The notes below the pieces were generated by a model, which saw nothing but the letters and a program-made list of their open reading frames with translations, ran no database searches and was not told the origin of the DNA. Shown one piece after another: positions 17,972 through 26,374 of a stretch of 64,000 nt of DNA; the stretch's first letter is position 1, and each line of letters opens with the position of its first letter. The stretch is taken from contig CANLVD010000009.1 of assembly GCA_947494445.1 (NCBI GenBank), forward strand, positions 62,001-126,000, in the 5' to 3' direction. The DNA is from an uncultured Paracoccaceae bacterium (GTDB taxonomy: Bacteria > Pseudomonadota > Alphaproteobacteria > Rhodobacterales > Rhodobacteraceae). Made by a program: the position numbers and the translations under genes.

Positions 17972-18928
17972 TTAGCGGAATTCGCCCGCGTATTTCTCGA
18001 CCAGCTCAAGCCCGCTGTCGGTCACGAAACCAGGGCCGGAGTTGATGTTGTTGCCCGGCAGAACGCCGTAGCGGTGGTAGTTGGCCAGAACAACAACCGG
18101 CAGGTAAGCCTGCAGGAACGGCTGCTGGTCAATGCCCCAGTTGATCACGCCGGCCTTGATGCCTTTGACGATCTCGGCACCCAGATCGAATGTGCCGAAG
18201 TAGATGTCACCGGCCATGCCGTTCTCTTCCAGCGCCAGAAGCGTCGGATCGGCAGAGGTCGGGCCAAGCGTCAGGATGGCGTCCGTGTCGGAATTGGCCG
18301 ACAGATAGGCCAGAACCTTGTTCTTGATTTCCGCAGGATCCTGACCGCTGTCGATCATCTGGTTGCCCAGCTCGACACCCAGACCGTCAGCAAAACCCTG
18401 ACAACGCGCAGTGGAAGATGGGCTCGAGATGTAGTGGTTCACACACAGGAACGAGCCAACGCCGTCACCTTTCGCGCGCAGACCAGCCGCATAACCAGCG
18501 TCATACTCAGGCTGACCGACATACATCAGCGCACCAACTTCGCGCGCCTGATCAGGCGTGCCGGAGTTCATGATGATCACGTCGATGCCGGCATCCACAG
18601 CCGCACGGATCGGGCCGGACAGAACATCGGGATCGCTCAGTGTCGTGATGATGCCGTTGGGACCGGCAGCCGCTGCCTGCTCGATGATCCGCGCCATATC
18701 GGCCAGATCGCCCGTTGGCGGATTGCGGTACTCGACCTCAACGTCCATCTGCTCGCCTGCAAGCGCGATGCCGTTCTTGATCGTGTTCCACCAGCTGTCG
18801 CTGTCAGGGGCGTGGCTGACCAGCACATAGCTCAGTTTGGCGTGACCATCGGCCAGTGCTGCGGTGCCAGCAAACGGCGCCGCAACCAGGGCTGTTGCCA
18901 GCGCCAGCTGTTTGACGAGTGATTTCAT
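17972..18928 (-). CDS. Periplasmic sugar/inositol-binding protein of ABC transporter
   Basis: 318 residues with signal peptide of about 26 residues (ending TAALA) and the Peripla_BP_4 / ribose-binding fold: LSYVLVSHAPDSDSWWNTIKNG at the start, IIMNSGTPDQAREVGA, and a late DLGAEIVKGIKAG. It captures ligand for the permease-ATPase pair downstream. It is divergent from the lacI-type gene, with a perfect palindrome at 19029-19044 in between. Substrate assignment to inositol is by context only. Confidence 0.9.
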   Translation of the reverse strand: MKSLVKQLALATALVAAPFAGTAALADGHAKLSYVLVSHAPDSDSWWNTIKNGIALAGEQMDVEVEYRNPPTGDLADMARIIEQAAAAGPNGIITTLSDPDVLSGPIRAAVDAGIDVIIMNSGTPDQAREVGALMYVGQPEYDAGYAAGLRAKGDGVGSFLCVNHYISSPSSTARCQGFADGLGVELGNQMIDSGQDPAEIKNKVLAYLSANSDTDAILTLGPTSADPTLLALEENGMAGDIYFGTFDLGAEIVKGIKAGVINWGIDQQPFLQAYLPVVVLANYHRYGVLPGNNINSGPGFVTDSGLELVEKYAGEFR

Positions 18929-19028
18929 GATTTCCTCCCAGAAGTCGCTCTTGTTTGAGTTCTCGAATTCGCAAAAGGGGCGGTTTACCCGCCTCTTCGA
19001 TTCTCAGGAAAGCACAGGTCAGGCATGA

Positions 19029-19044
19029 TTGCAACCGGTTGCAA
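19029..19044. promoter_or_regulatory. Palindromic LacI-type operator, copy 1
   Basis: TTGCAACCGGTTGCAA, a perfect 16-base palindrome with the CpG-centred symmetry typical of LacI-family operators. It sits between the divergent binding-protein and regulator genes. The same 16 bases recur at 23407-23422. Confidence 0.85.
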
Positions 19045-19122
19045 AAAATTCTGTTCCCAATCCCGTCAGATGCACATTACTGTGCCCGAACCTTGAAACC
19101 GGGGCAGGAGAGGGAGGCCCTT

Positions 19123-20127
19123 TTGGCAATCACGCTCAAAGATGTGGCAGAGCGCGCGGGCGTTTCCCGCTCGGCCGTCTCGCGCACCTTCACCCAGGGC
19201 GCGTCCGTGTCCGAGAAGACCCGCAAGCGGGTGCTCAAGGCCGCAGATGAGCTGGGCTATTCGCCAAACGCTCTTGCCTCCTCGCTGACCACCGGACGCA
19301 CCAAGATGATCGGTCTCGTGTCCAACAACTTTCACAACCCGATTTTTCTGACCGTTTTCGACAAGTTCACCCGCGGCCTGCAGGAAAAAGACCTGCGCCC
19401 GCTTCTGGTCAACCTCACCTCCGAGACCGACCCCGAGGCCTCCGTCCAGAAACTCCGTCAGTATTCCGTCGATGGCGTGATCGTCGCCTCATCCACCCTG
19501 CCGCCCAGTTTTGCCCGCGCCTTTCGCGACGCGGGCATGCCGGTCGTGCACACATTCGGGCGTCATTCCTCGGCTCCCGGCGTGCATGTGGTGGGCATCG
19601 ACAATGTCGAATGCGGGGCGATGGCCGCAGACGCGCTGATCGCGCGCGGTCACAAGCGCGTCGCCTTCCTTGGCGGGCCCGAGCTTGCGACCTCGACACA
19701 GGACCGGATCAGCGGGTTTCTCAGACGTCTGGAAGAACACCCCGAGATCGACGTCAGCTATTCCTTCGCGGATGCCTATTCCTTCGATGCAGGTCGGGCC
19801 GAGATGTCGCGCCTCATCGCCTCGGGCGAGCCTTTGGCAGAGGCGTATTTCTGCGGTGACGATGTGCTCTCCATCGGCGTGTTGTCCGCCATCCAGTCTG
19901 CCGGGCTGCGCGTGCCTGACGACATCGGCCTGATCGGCCTCAACGACATGGAAATGGCCGGATGGGCCAACATCAACCTGACAACGATCCGCCAGCCGAT
20001 CCAGCAGATCATCACCGCCTCGATCGAGCTTGTGACCCAGATCCTTGAACAGCCCGACCGCTTCCCCGAGGCCCGGCTCTTTCCCTGTCAGGTAGTCGAA
20101 CGGGGCACATTGCGCCCCGTCCCGTGA
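19123..20127 (+). CDS. LacI-family regulator of the inositol locus
   Basis: 334 residues. An N-terminal LacI helix-turn-helix (ITLKDVAERAGVSRSAVSRTF, with hinge region SPNALASSLTTGRT) is followed by a periplasmic-binding-protein-like effector domain (GLVSNNFHNPIF, IGLNDMEMAGW). A TTG start at 19123 is chosen because AGGGAGG lies 5 bases before it and it gives the normal family N-terminus; the longer open frame does not. It probably represses both the importer and the iol operons through the two matching palindromes, with an inositol intermediate as inducer (inference). Several other bacteria use DeoR- or RpiR-type IolR instead. Confidence 0.88.
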   Translation: MAITLKDVAERAGVSRSAVSRTFTQGASVSEKTRKRVLKAADELGYSPNALASSLTTGRTKMIGLVSNNFHNPIFLTVFDKFTRGLQEKDLRPLLVNLTSETDPEASVQKLRQYSVDGVIVASSTLPPSFARAFRDAGMPVVHTFGRHSSAPGVHVVGIDNVECGAMAADALIARGHKRVAFLGGPELATSTQDRISGFLRRLEEHPEIDVSYSFADAYSFDAGRAEMSRLIASGEPLAEAYFCGDDVLSIGVLSAIQSAGLRVPDDIGLIGLNDMEMAGWANINLTTIRQPIQQIITASIELVTQILEQPDRFPEARLFPCQVVERGTLRPVP

Positions 20128-20166
20128 CGGATCTTGCCCGACAATTTGAGTTACGAAAGAGCTATG

Positions 20167-20197
20167 AAAGAGTTACGAAAGAACTCTTTTGATTTTG
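20167..20197 (+). terminator. Terminator between regulator and dehydrogenase gene
   Basis: Stem AAAGAGTT/AACTCTTT with loop ACGAAAG, then TTGATTTT. A preceding A-rich flank lets it work in both directions, which suits the two convergent genes. The upstream arm is part of three 11-base units of the form GAGYTAYGAAA at 20148-20180. Confidence 0.75.
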
Positions 20198-20205
20198 GCC
20201 CCGTT

Positions 20206-21363
20206 TCACCGCAGCATTGGTGGCCGCGCATCGACCCATTTCCCATCCGCTTTGGCCGAGGCCGCGGCCTGATGCACAGCCGCCATAGAGCGCAATCCAT
20301 CAACCGCCTTGGGGTATAGATCAGCCGCCGGATCAGGTGCACGCCCATCCCGTTTGGCCCGGATCGCTTCTGCCAGGTCCTTGTAAATATTGGCAAAAGC
20401 CAGCGGCATGCCTTCCGCGTGCCCGATGGTCACTCGCGTTGAACGGTCGGCTTCGGGGCTCAGCCCGGCCTCACCCCGCTCGATGATCTGGTTGCGCCCC
20501 CCTGTCGGCGTCCAGATCAACTGGTTAGGCTGCTCCTGCGCCCAACGCAATCCACCCAGTTCCCCAAAGACCTGAAGCGTCAATCCATGCATCCGGCCAA
20601 CTGCCACGGATGAGGTCCACAAGCGCCCAACCACTTGATTTGTCATGCGAAAATTGACCATTGCATCGTCTTCCAGCACCCGGCTCGTGATGGTCGAGGC
20701 AAAATCCGCGCTCAGTTTTTCCACCTCTTGCCCGGTCACAAATGACGCCATATGCAGCGCATGAATGCCGCAATCCGCAAACTGCGCCGACACCCCGGCC
20801 TGCGCCGGATCATAGCGCCAGCGCACCCGTGGATTGTCCGCATCTGCCGCATCCGCATGATGCCCATGGGCAAACTCCGCAACCACGACCCGGACCTTGC
20901 CCAGATCGCCGCGTGCCACCATCGCGCGCATGTGCCGGACCAGCGAATAGCCGGTGTAGCCGTAGTTCACAGCACAGATTTTACCTGTCTTTTCAGAGAT
21001 TTGTACGATCTCCTCGCCTTCCTCGACGCTCATCGTCATGGGCTTTTCACACAGCACATGAAAGCCCGCTTCCAGATAGGCTTTGGTGATTTCGAAATGT
21101 GTCGCATTGGGCGTGGCCACGGTCACCAGATCCACCCGGTCAGCGCGCCCGCGCTCTCCCTCCAGCATTTCCTGCCAGTTGCCGTACGCCCGGTCTGCGT
21201 CCAGTCCCAGCCGCTGCCCATAGGCCCGTCCTTCTTCGGGCCGATGGTCCAAGGCCCCGGCAACAAAGGAAAATTCCGCGTCCAGCCCGGCACCCAGCCG
21301 GTGCGCGGGACCAATCTGAGAGCCTTCGCCCCCGCCGATCATACCCCAGTTCAGTCGTGTCAT
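20206..21363 (-). CDS. Gfo/Idh/MocA-family dehydrogenase (cyclitol/sugar)
   Basis: NAD(P)-dependent oxidoreductase, 385 residues. Rossmann motif GMIGGGEGSQIG at the N-terminus, the family ECKP-type loop as CEKPMTMS near residue 100, and a substrate-side DCGIHALHM. The GGGEGSxIGPAHR start marks a different subgroup from the two other dehydrogenases of this locus. ATG 21363 has GAGGAG 6 bases upstream. Last gene of the leftward iol operon, 10 bases after iolE. Could oxidise scyllo- or D-chiro-inositol or a keto-inositol; not decidable here. Confidence 0.87.
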   Translation of the reverse strand: MTRLNWGMIGGGEGSQIGPAHRLGAGLDAEFSFVAGALDHRPEEGRAYGQRLGLDADRAYGNWQEMLEGERGRADRVDLVTVATPNATHFEITKAYLEAGFHVLCEKPMTMSVEEGEEIVQISEKTGKICAVNYGYTGYSLVRHMRAMVARGDLGKVRVVVAEFAHGHHADAADADNPRVRWRYDPAQAGVSAQFADCGIHALHMASFVTGQEVEKLSADFASTITSRVLEDDAMVNFRMTNQVVGRLWTSSVAVGRMHGLTLQVFGELGGLRWAQEQPNQLIWTPTGGRNQIIERGEAGLSPEADRSTRVTIGHAEGMPLAFANIYKDLAEAIRAKRDGRAPDPAADLYPKAVDGLRSMAAVHQAAASAKADGKWVDARPPMLR

Positions 21364-21373
21364 GTCGGGCTCC

Positions 21374-22264
21374 TCAAAAACCGATGGACGCAAGATAGTC
21401 GCGGTTCACTGTCGCATCGCGCAGCGAATTCGTGTCCGGCAGGGTCGGGTCACAATCCTGCTCGACCGTGCACCAGCCCTCAAAGCCATTGTCCAGCAGG
21501 ATCTGGCGCACGCGCGGGAAATCCACATCCCCATCGCCCAGATTGCAGAAAATACCCTGACCGCAGGCATCGTAGAACCCGGTTCCCTTGGCGATGACAT
21601 CTGCCTTGACCACCGGGTTGATGTCCTTGAAATGCATATAGGAAATCCGGTCGATATGACGTTCCATAAAGGCCACCGGATCAAATCCCGCATAGGAATG
21701 ATGCCCGGTGTCGAAACAGATCTTCAGGATATTTTCATCAACTTCGTCTAGAAGTCGTTCCAGTTCCGGCTCGAAGTCAATGAAGCCAGCCGCGTGCGCA
21801 TGCATGCCAACGGTCAACCCATAGTCTTCCGCCCCGATCCGCGCCACATGGGCGATCCGGTCGCGAAACGCTGTCCATTCCGCCAGATCCATCTGTTCGG
21901 CGGCATCAGCCCGTCCGGCAGTGGGCGCGCGACGCGGCGAGATTGAATCAATCAGCACAAGATGCTGCGCCCCATGAGCAACCAGCGCCTTGCAGGTCCG
22001 CACAGCCCCGTCCAGCACGTCATCCCATTGATTTGCATCATGAAATGCCCGGAATACGACACCGCCGATCAGCGTCAGATCATGCTCGGCCAGAGCATCG
22101 GCCACCTGCGGCGGGTCCTCTGGCATGAAACCAACCGGCCCCAGCTCGATGCCCTTGTAGCCTGCTTCCGCATTCTCGCGCAGCACGGTCTTCCAGTTCG
22201 GATTGCGCGGATCATTCGCGAATTCCACACCCCAGGAACAGGGCGCATTGCCAATTTTTATCAT
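21374..22264 (-). CDS. iolE: myo-Inosose-2 dehydratase
   Basis: Predicted to dehydrate 2-keto-myo-inositol (scyllo-inosose) to 3D-3,5/4-trihydroxycyclohexane-1,2-dione, the second step of inositol catabolism (EC 4.2.1.44). 296 residues, xylose-isomerase-like TIM barrel. The start MIKIGNAPCSWGVEF is characteristic of IolE, and metal-site motifs GIELGP, CFDTGHHSYAG and YMHFKDI are present. It lies between two dehydrogenase genes, 15 and 10 bases apart, in the leftward iol operon. Confidence 0.93.
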   Translation of the reverse strand: MIKIGNAPCSWGVEFANDPRNPNWKTVLRENAEAGYKGIELGPVGFMPEDPPQVADALAEHDLTLIGGVVFRAFHDANQWDDVLDGAVRTCKALVAHGAQHLVLIDSISPRRAPTAGRADAAEQMDLAEWTAFRDRIAHVARIGAEDYGLTVGMHAHAAGFIDFEPELERLLDEVDENILKICFDTGHHSYAGFDPVAFMERHIDRISYMHFKDINPVVKADVIAKGTGFYDACGQGIFCNLGDGDVDFPRVRQILLDNGFEGWCTVEQDCDPTLPDTNSLRDATVNRDYLASIGF

Positions 22265-22279
22265 GGGTTTGTCCCCGTC

Positions 22280-23383
22280 TCAGATTGCAGAAATGGATTG
22301 CCAGCGCGCGCTTTCATGGCTCAGATGCGCCGCCTCGATCACCCGGTTGACCTCCATCCCTTCACGGAAGGTTGGCCATAGATTCTCACCCTGTTCAATG
22401 GCCATCAGAAAGTCCTTGGCCTCGATGATGATCTGGTCCTGATAGCCCGTGCCATGCCCCGGTCCCTGACAGAAGGGCAGGTAATCTGGGTGTTCCGGTC
22501 CGGTCAGGATCTTGGTGAAGCCGCGCGTCGCCTCAGGCCCTTCCATGCGGTAGAGCCAAAGCGCGTTCTGATCTTCCTGATCAAAGCGAATGCTGCCTTT
22601 TGTGCCATGAATTTCATAGGCATAGCCCATTTTACGCCCCGTCGCGATGCGGCTGAAAAACAGATGTCCCATGCAGCCGCGATCAAATTGCACCATCATC
22701 TGCGCCTGATCGTCATTGGTCACGGTCACGCCCGCGCGGCTTGTGTGAACCGTTTGCGAGACCGCCATGACATCCGTGATATCGCCCATCAGACGGCGCG
22801 CACAATTGATCATATGGGGCGCAAGATCGCCCAGCGTGCCATTCGCGCGCCCCTCGGTGCGCCAGGTCGCCGGCGCTGCGGGGTCGGCATAGAAATCTTC
22901 CGTATGTTCACCGCGAAACCATGTGATTTCGCCAATCTCGCCTGCTTCGATCAGATCGCGAGCAAAGCGCGACGCGGGCGTGCGGATATAGTTGAACCCG
23001 GTCATGTTCACGCAGCCCGATGCTTCTGCCGCGGCCACCATCGCGCGGCTGTCCTCCAACGAGGCCCCCATCGGTTTTTCACAGAACACCGGCTTGCCGA
23101 GCGCAAAAGCTGCTTCGGACACGGCGCGGTGGGTGGATTGGGGCGAGGCAATGACCACGGCCTCCACCTCAGGATCCTGCACCAGCGCGGCCCAGTCATC
23201 GGCGGCTTTCTCGAACCCGAAGGCCTGACGATAGCGTTCCGAGGACGCAGGCGTAGAGCCCGCAACAGACACAAGACGTGGCCGCAGGCCGGTGCTGAAG
23301 ATCGCGCCCACAGCCGACATGGCCACGGCATGTGCCTTGCCCATGTAGCCGCCGCCGACTATTCCGATGCCGATCTGTTTCAT
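22280..23383 (-). CDS. Gfo/Idh/MocA-family dehydrogenase, first gene of leftward iol operon
   Basis: 367 residues, NAD(P)-dependent. Rossmann GIVGGGYMGKAH at the start, CEKPMGAS near residue 98, and GDLAPHMINCARRLMG with a likely catalytic Asp/His pair near 190. Its start is only 23 bases from the operator at 23406-23423. It differs from the iolG-like gene at 28054 and from the one at 20206. Candidate scyllo-inositol dehydrogenase or an accessory cyclitol oxidoreductase; assignment by context. Confidence 0.87.
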   Translation of the reverse strand: MKQIGIGIVGGGYMGKAHAVAMSAVGAIFSTGLRPRLVSVAGSTPASSERYRQAFGFEKAADDWAALVQDPEVEAVVIASPQSTHRAVSEAAFALGKPVFCEKPMGASLEDSRAMVAAAEASGCVNMTGFNYIRTPASRFARDLIEAGEIGEITWFRGEHTEDFYADPAAPATWRTEGRANGTLGDLAPHMINCARRLMGDITDVMAVSQTVHTSRAGVTVTNDDQAQMMVQFDRGCMGHLFFSRIATGRKMGYAYEIHGTKGSIRFDQEDQNALWLYRMEGPEATRGFTKILTGPEHPDYLPFCQGPGHGTGYQDQIIIEAKDFLMAIEQGENLWPTFREGMEVNRVIEAAHLSHESARWQSISAI

Positions 23384-23405
23384 CTGAACCTCTTGTCAAA
23401 AACCA

Positions 23406-23423
23406 TTTGCAACCGGTTGCAAA
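23406..23423. promoter_or_regulatory. Palindromic LacI-type operator, copy 2
   Basis: TTTGCAACCGGTTGCAAA, an 18-base perfect palindrome containing the same 16-base core as 19029-19044. It lies between the divergent iol operons, covering the expected start of leftward transcription and the -35 zone of a possible rightward promoter (TATCTT at 23429-23434, 16 bases after TTGCAA). Confidence 0.87.
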
Positions 23424-23426
23424 ACG

Positions 23427-23454
23427 AGTATCTTCAAGACCGACCGCTGGTCAA
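23427..23454 (-). promoter_or_regulatory. Candidate promoter for the leftward iol operon
   Basis: On the minus strand TTGACC (23454-23449), 16-base spacer, GATACT (23432-23427). Transcription would begin within the operator palindrome, a standard repression layout. Not experimentally supported. Confidence 0.5.
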
Positions 23455-23500
23455 TGGGCAATCGGCACAAGACCAAAATAAGCTCACTCGGGAGGACGCC

Positions 23501-25366
23501 TTGTCTGATACGATCCGTCTGACAACCGCTCAGGCCATCATCCGGTATCTTTGCGCTCAATTCATTGAAATTGAGGGGGAAAAGACCCGCGTCTGTGGCG
23601 GTGGCTTTGGCATTTTCGGCCATGGAAACGTCACCTGTCTGGGTGAGGCGCTCTATGGTGTGCAGGACAAGCTGCCGCTTTACCGGGGCCAGAATGAGCA
23701 GGGCATGGGATTCGCAGCCGCGGCTTATGCCAAGTATCACTTGCGCCAGCGTTTCATGTTCTGCACGGCCTCTGCCGGACCGGGCACAGCCAACCTTCTG
23801 ACCGCTGCCGCTCTTGCGCATGCCAACCGTCTGCCGATGCTGATGCTGTGCGGCGATGCCTTTCTGACGCGCCTACCTGATCCGGTGTTGCAACAGCTTG
23901 AGCATTACGGCAACCCGGCCCTTGGGCTGAACGACGGCTTTCAGGCTGTGTCGCGCTACTGGGACCGGATCACCCATCCCGCGCAGATCATCCAATCGCT
24001 GCCCGCAGCCCTTGCCACCATGCTCGACCCGGCCGATTGCGGCCCGGCTTTCATCGCCCTGCCGCAGGACGTTCAGGGCTGGGCCTATGATTACCCGGTC
24101 AGTTTCTTTGAAGAAAAGAACCATCGCATCCGCCGCAGTGCCCCCGATATGGCTGAGGTAGCAGATGCGGCCCGCTTGCTGCGCAGTGCCAAACGGCCAG
24201 TGATCATTGCAGGGGGTGGCGTGCAATATTCCCGCGCAGTGGCCGAGCTGACCGGCTTTGCCGATGAGTTGAACATCCCCGTGATCGAAACCATCGCCGG
24301 GCGGGCCAATCTGACAGCCACACATCCGCTCAACATCGGCCCCGTAGGCGTGACCGGCTCGAACAGCGCCAATGCAATTGCGGCCGAAGCTGACGTGATC
24401 CTGTCCGTGGGGTGCCGTTTGCAGGATTTCACCACAGGCTCCTGGACCGCATTCTCCCATGACGCGCGCCTGATCTCGCTCAATGCCGCGCGCCATGATG
24501 CAGGAAAGCACCGCTCCCTGCCGATTGTGGGGGACGCGCGTGAGGGCCTGAAGGCGTTGCGTGATGCCATGGCAGGATACGAGGCCCCGATGGGCTGGAC
24601 CGTCAAGGCGCAGGGTGAGCGGGCGAAGTGGGATGAGTATGTCGCCGACAATGTCAGCGCCGAAGGCAATCGCCCAAATTCCTACGCACAGGCCATCGGA
24701 GCCGTGAACGCGCTTTGTGACAAGCGCGACCGTGTGGTTGCCGCAGCAGGTGGTCTGCCTGCCGAGGTGACGGCCAACTGGCGCACTCTGGATATCGGCA
24801 CGGTGGATGTGGAGTTCGGCTTTTCCTGCATGGGCTATGAGATCGCAGGCGGCTGGGGTGCGCGCATCGCCCAATCCGAGGCAGAACCGGATCAGGACAC
24901 CATCGTCTTTTGCGGTGACGGTTCGTACCTGCTGATGAACTCTGACATCTATTCCTCCGTTCTGACGGGCAAGAAGATGATCGTCCTTGTCCTCGACAAC
25001 GGCGGATTCGCGGTGATCAACAAGCTGCAGAACAACACCGGCAATGAAAGCTTCAACAACCTGATCGCAGACACTCCCACCGCCACCCATCAGGTAGGCG
25101 TGGATTTCGAGGCTCATGCCCGGGCCATGGGTGCAAATGCGGAAACGGTCGCCAATCCGGGCGAATTGAGCGAGGCGTTCAAGCGGGCCAAGGCCGCCGA
25201 CAAGACTTCCGTGATCGTCATGAAAGTCGATGCCTATGAGGGCTGGACGGCAGAGGGCCACACATGGTGGGAGGTTGGCACGCCCGAGGTCAGTGACAGC
25301 GAAAAGGTCCGCGCAGCCCATGTGGACTGGGAAAGCGCACGTCCCAAACAGCGCAAGGGCGTCTGA
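23501..25366 (+). CDS. iolD: 3D-(3,5/4)-trihydroxycyclohexane-1,2-dione hydrolase
   Basis: ThDP-dependent enzyme opening the cyclic dione to 5-deoxy-glucuronate (EC 3.7.1.22). 621 residues, normal for IolD, which belongs to the acetolactate-synthase-like superfamily. A conserved RGQNEQGMGFAAAAYAK holds the catalytic glutamate region, and the C-terminal ThDP/metal motif is in FCGDGSYLLMNSDIYSS, continuing into LDNGGFAVINKLQ. A TTG start at 23501 is favoured by GGAGG at 23491-23495. The open frame runs far upstream through the opposite-strand gene and that part is spurious. First gene of the rightward iol operon. Confidence 0.95.
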   Translation: MSDTIRLTTAQAIIRYLCAQFIEIEGEKTRVCGGGFGIFGHGNVTCLGEALYGVQDKLPLYRGQNEQGMGFAAAAYAKYHLRQRFMFCTASAGPGTANLLTAAALAHANRLPMLMLCGDAFLTRLPDPVLQQLEHYGNPALGLNDGFQAVSRYWDRITHPAQIIQSLPAALATMLDPADCGPAFIALPQDVQGWAYDYPVSFFEEKNHRIRRSAPDMAEVADAARLLRSAKRPVIIAGGGVQYSRAVAELTGFADELNIPVIETIAGRANLTATHPLNIGPVGVTGSNSANAIAAEADVILSVGCRLQDFTTGSWTAFSHDARLISLNAARHDAGKHRSLPIVGDAREGLKALRDAMAGYEAPMGWTVKAQGERAKWDEYVADNVSAEGNRPNSYAQAIGAVNALCDKRDRVVAAAGGLPAEVTANWRTLDIGTVDVEFGFSCMGYEIAGGWGARIAQSEAEPDQDTIVFCGDGSYLLMNSDIYSSVLTGKKMIVLVLDNGGFAVINKLQNNTGNESFNNLIADTPTATHQVGVDFEAHARAMGANAETVANPGELSEAFKRAKAADKTSVIVMKVDAYEGWTAEGHTWWEVGTPEVSDSEKVRAAHVDWESARPKQRKGV

Positions 25367-25367
25367 G

Positions 25368-26351
25368 ATGAGCGCACTGATTGATGGCATCCGTCAGAAC
25401 AACTTTCTGATCATCGGACGCGCAGGCATGGATTTCTGCCCCGATCCACCGGGCACCAAGACCGAAAATGCGACCCATTTCGTGGCAGGGCTGGGTGGTT
25501 CGGCTGCCAACACGGCGGCGGGCATCTGCAAGCTTGGTGGCAAGGCGGCATTGGTCACTTCCGTCTCCGATGACAGCATCGGGCGGTACTGCCTCAACCA
25601 GCTTGATCACTATGGCGTTGATCGCACTCATGTCCGCTCTGTCGGAGGGGAAGCGCGCAACTCTCTTGCCGTTTACGAAAGCGTGCTCGAAGGGCACCAG
25701 ACGGTGATCTACCGCAATGGTGCGGCTGATTTCGTGATGACGTCCGAGGATATCCGCGCGGTGGATTACAGCCAATACGGCGCGCTGATCACAGCAGGCA
25801 CGGTCTTTGCGGCAGAGCCCTCGCGCTCGGCAGCTTTTGACGCCATCGAACTGGCCCGCGCAGCAGGTCTGCCGATCATCTTCGACATCGACTATCGCCC
25901 CTATTCCTGGCCCAGCCCGCAGGTGGCAGAAGAGGTTCTGTCGCGGGCCGGCGCGCTCAGCGACATGATCGTGGGCAATGACGAGGAGTTCGGCTTCATG
26001 GCCGGCGACATCACCAAAGGTCTGGACAAGGCTCGGTCGCTTGCGACCTCCAGCGCCGAGGTGATCATCTACAAGATGGGTGAAAAAGGTGCGATCACGC
26101 TTGCAGGTGGCACCGAAACGCCATCAGGCATATACAAGGTTGATGCGCTCAAACCCACCGGTGCCGGTGACAGTTTCATGGCCGGGCTGATGGCCTCTCT
26201 GGCGGCGGGCCATGACCTGAATGATGCGGTCATGCGCGGTTCGGCCTGCGCCGCGATCACCGTCGGCAAGCCCGGCTGCGCGCCAGCCATGCCTGATCCC
26301 GCCCAGCTTTCTGAATTCCTCAAAACCCATCCCGGCCCGACCGCTGCATAA
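25368..26351 (+). CDS. iolC: 5-Dehydro-2-deoxygluconokinase
   Basis: PfkB-family kinase phosphorylating 2-deoxy-5-keto-gluconate at C6 (EC 2.7.1.92). 327 residues. A glycine-rich GLGGSAANTAAG near residue 43 binds substrate, and the C-terminal signature KPTGAGDSFMAGL near 262 carries the catalytic aspartate and anion hole. ATG 25368 follows the iolD stop by one base, so the pair is translationally coupled. Confidence 0.94.
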   Translation: MSALIDGIRQNNFLIIGRAGMDFCPDPPGTKTENATHFVAGLGGSAANTAAGICKLGGKAALVTSVSDDSIGRYCLNQLDHYGVDRTHVRSVGGEARNSLAVYESVLEGHQTVIYRNGAADFVMTSEDIRAVDYSQYGALITAGTVFAAEPSRSAAFDAIELARAAGLPIIFDIDYRPYSWPSPQVAEEVLSRAGALSDMIVGNDEEFGFMAGDITKGLDKARSLATSSAEVIIYKMGEKGAITLAGGTETPSGIYKVDALKPTGAGDSFMAGLMASLAAGHDLNDAVMRGSACAAITVGKPGCAPAMPDPAQLSEFLKTHPGPTAA

Positions 26352-26374
26352 TTGATAACGATAAGGATAGACCC

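Noticed and set aside
22454-23500. Upstream extension of the iolD frame through the opposite-strand dehydrogenase gene
   Set aside because: Not IolD-like, overlaps a real gene, and the TTG at 23501 has a good ribosome-binding site.
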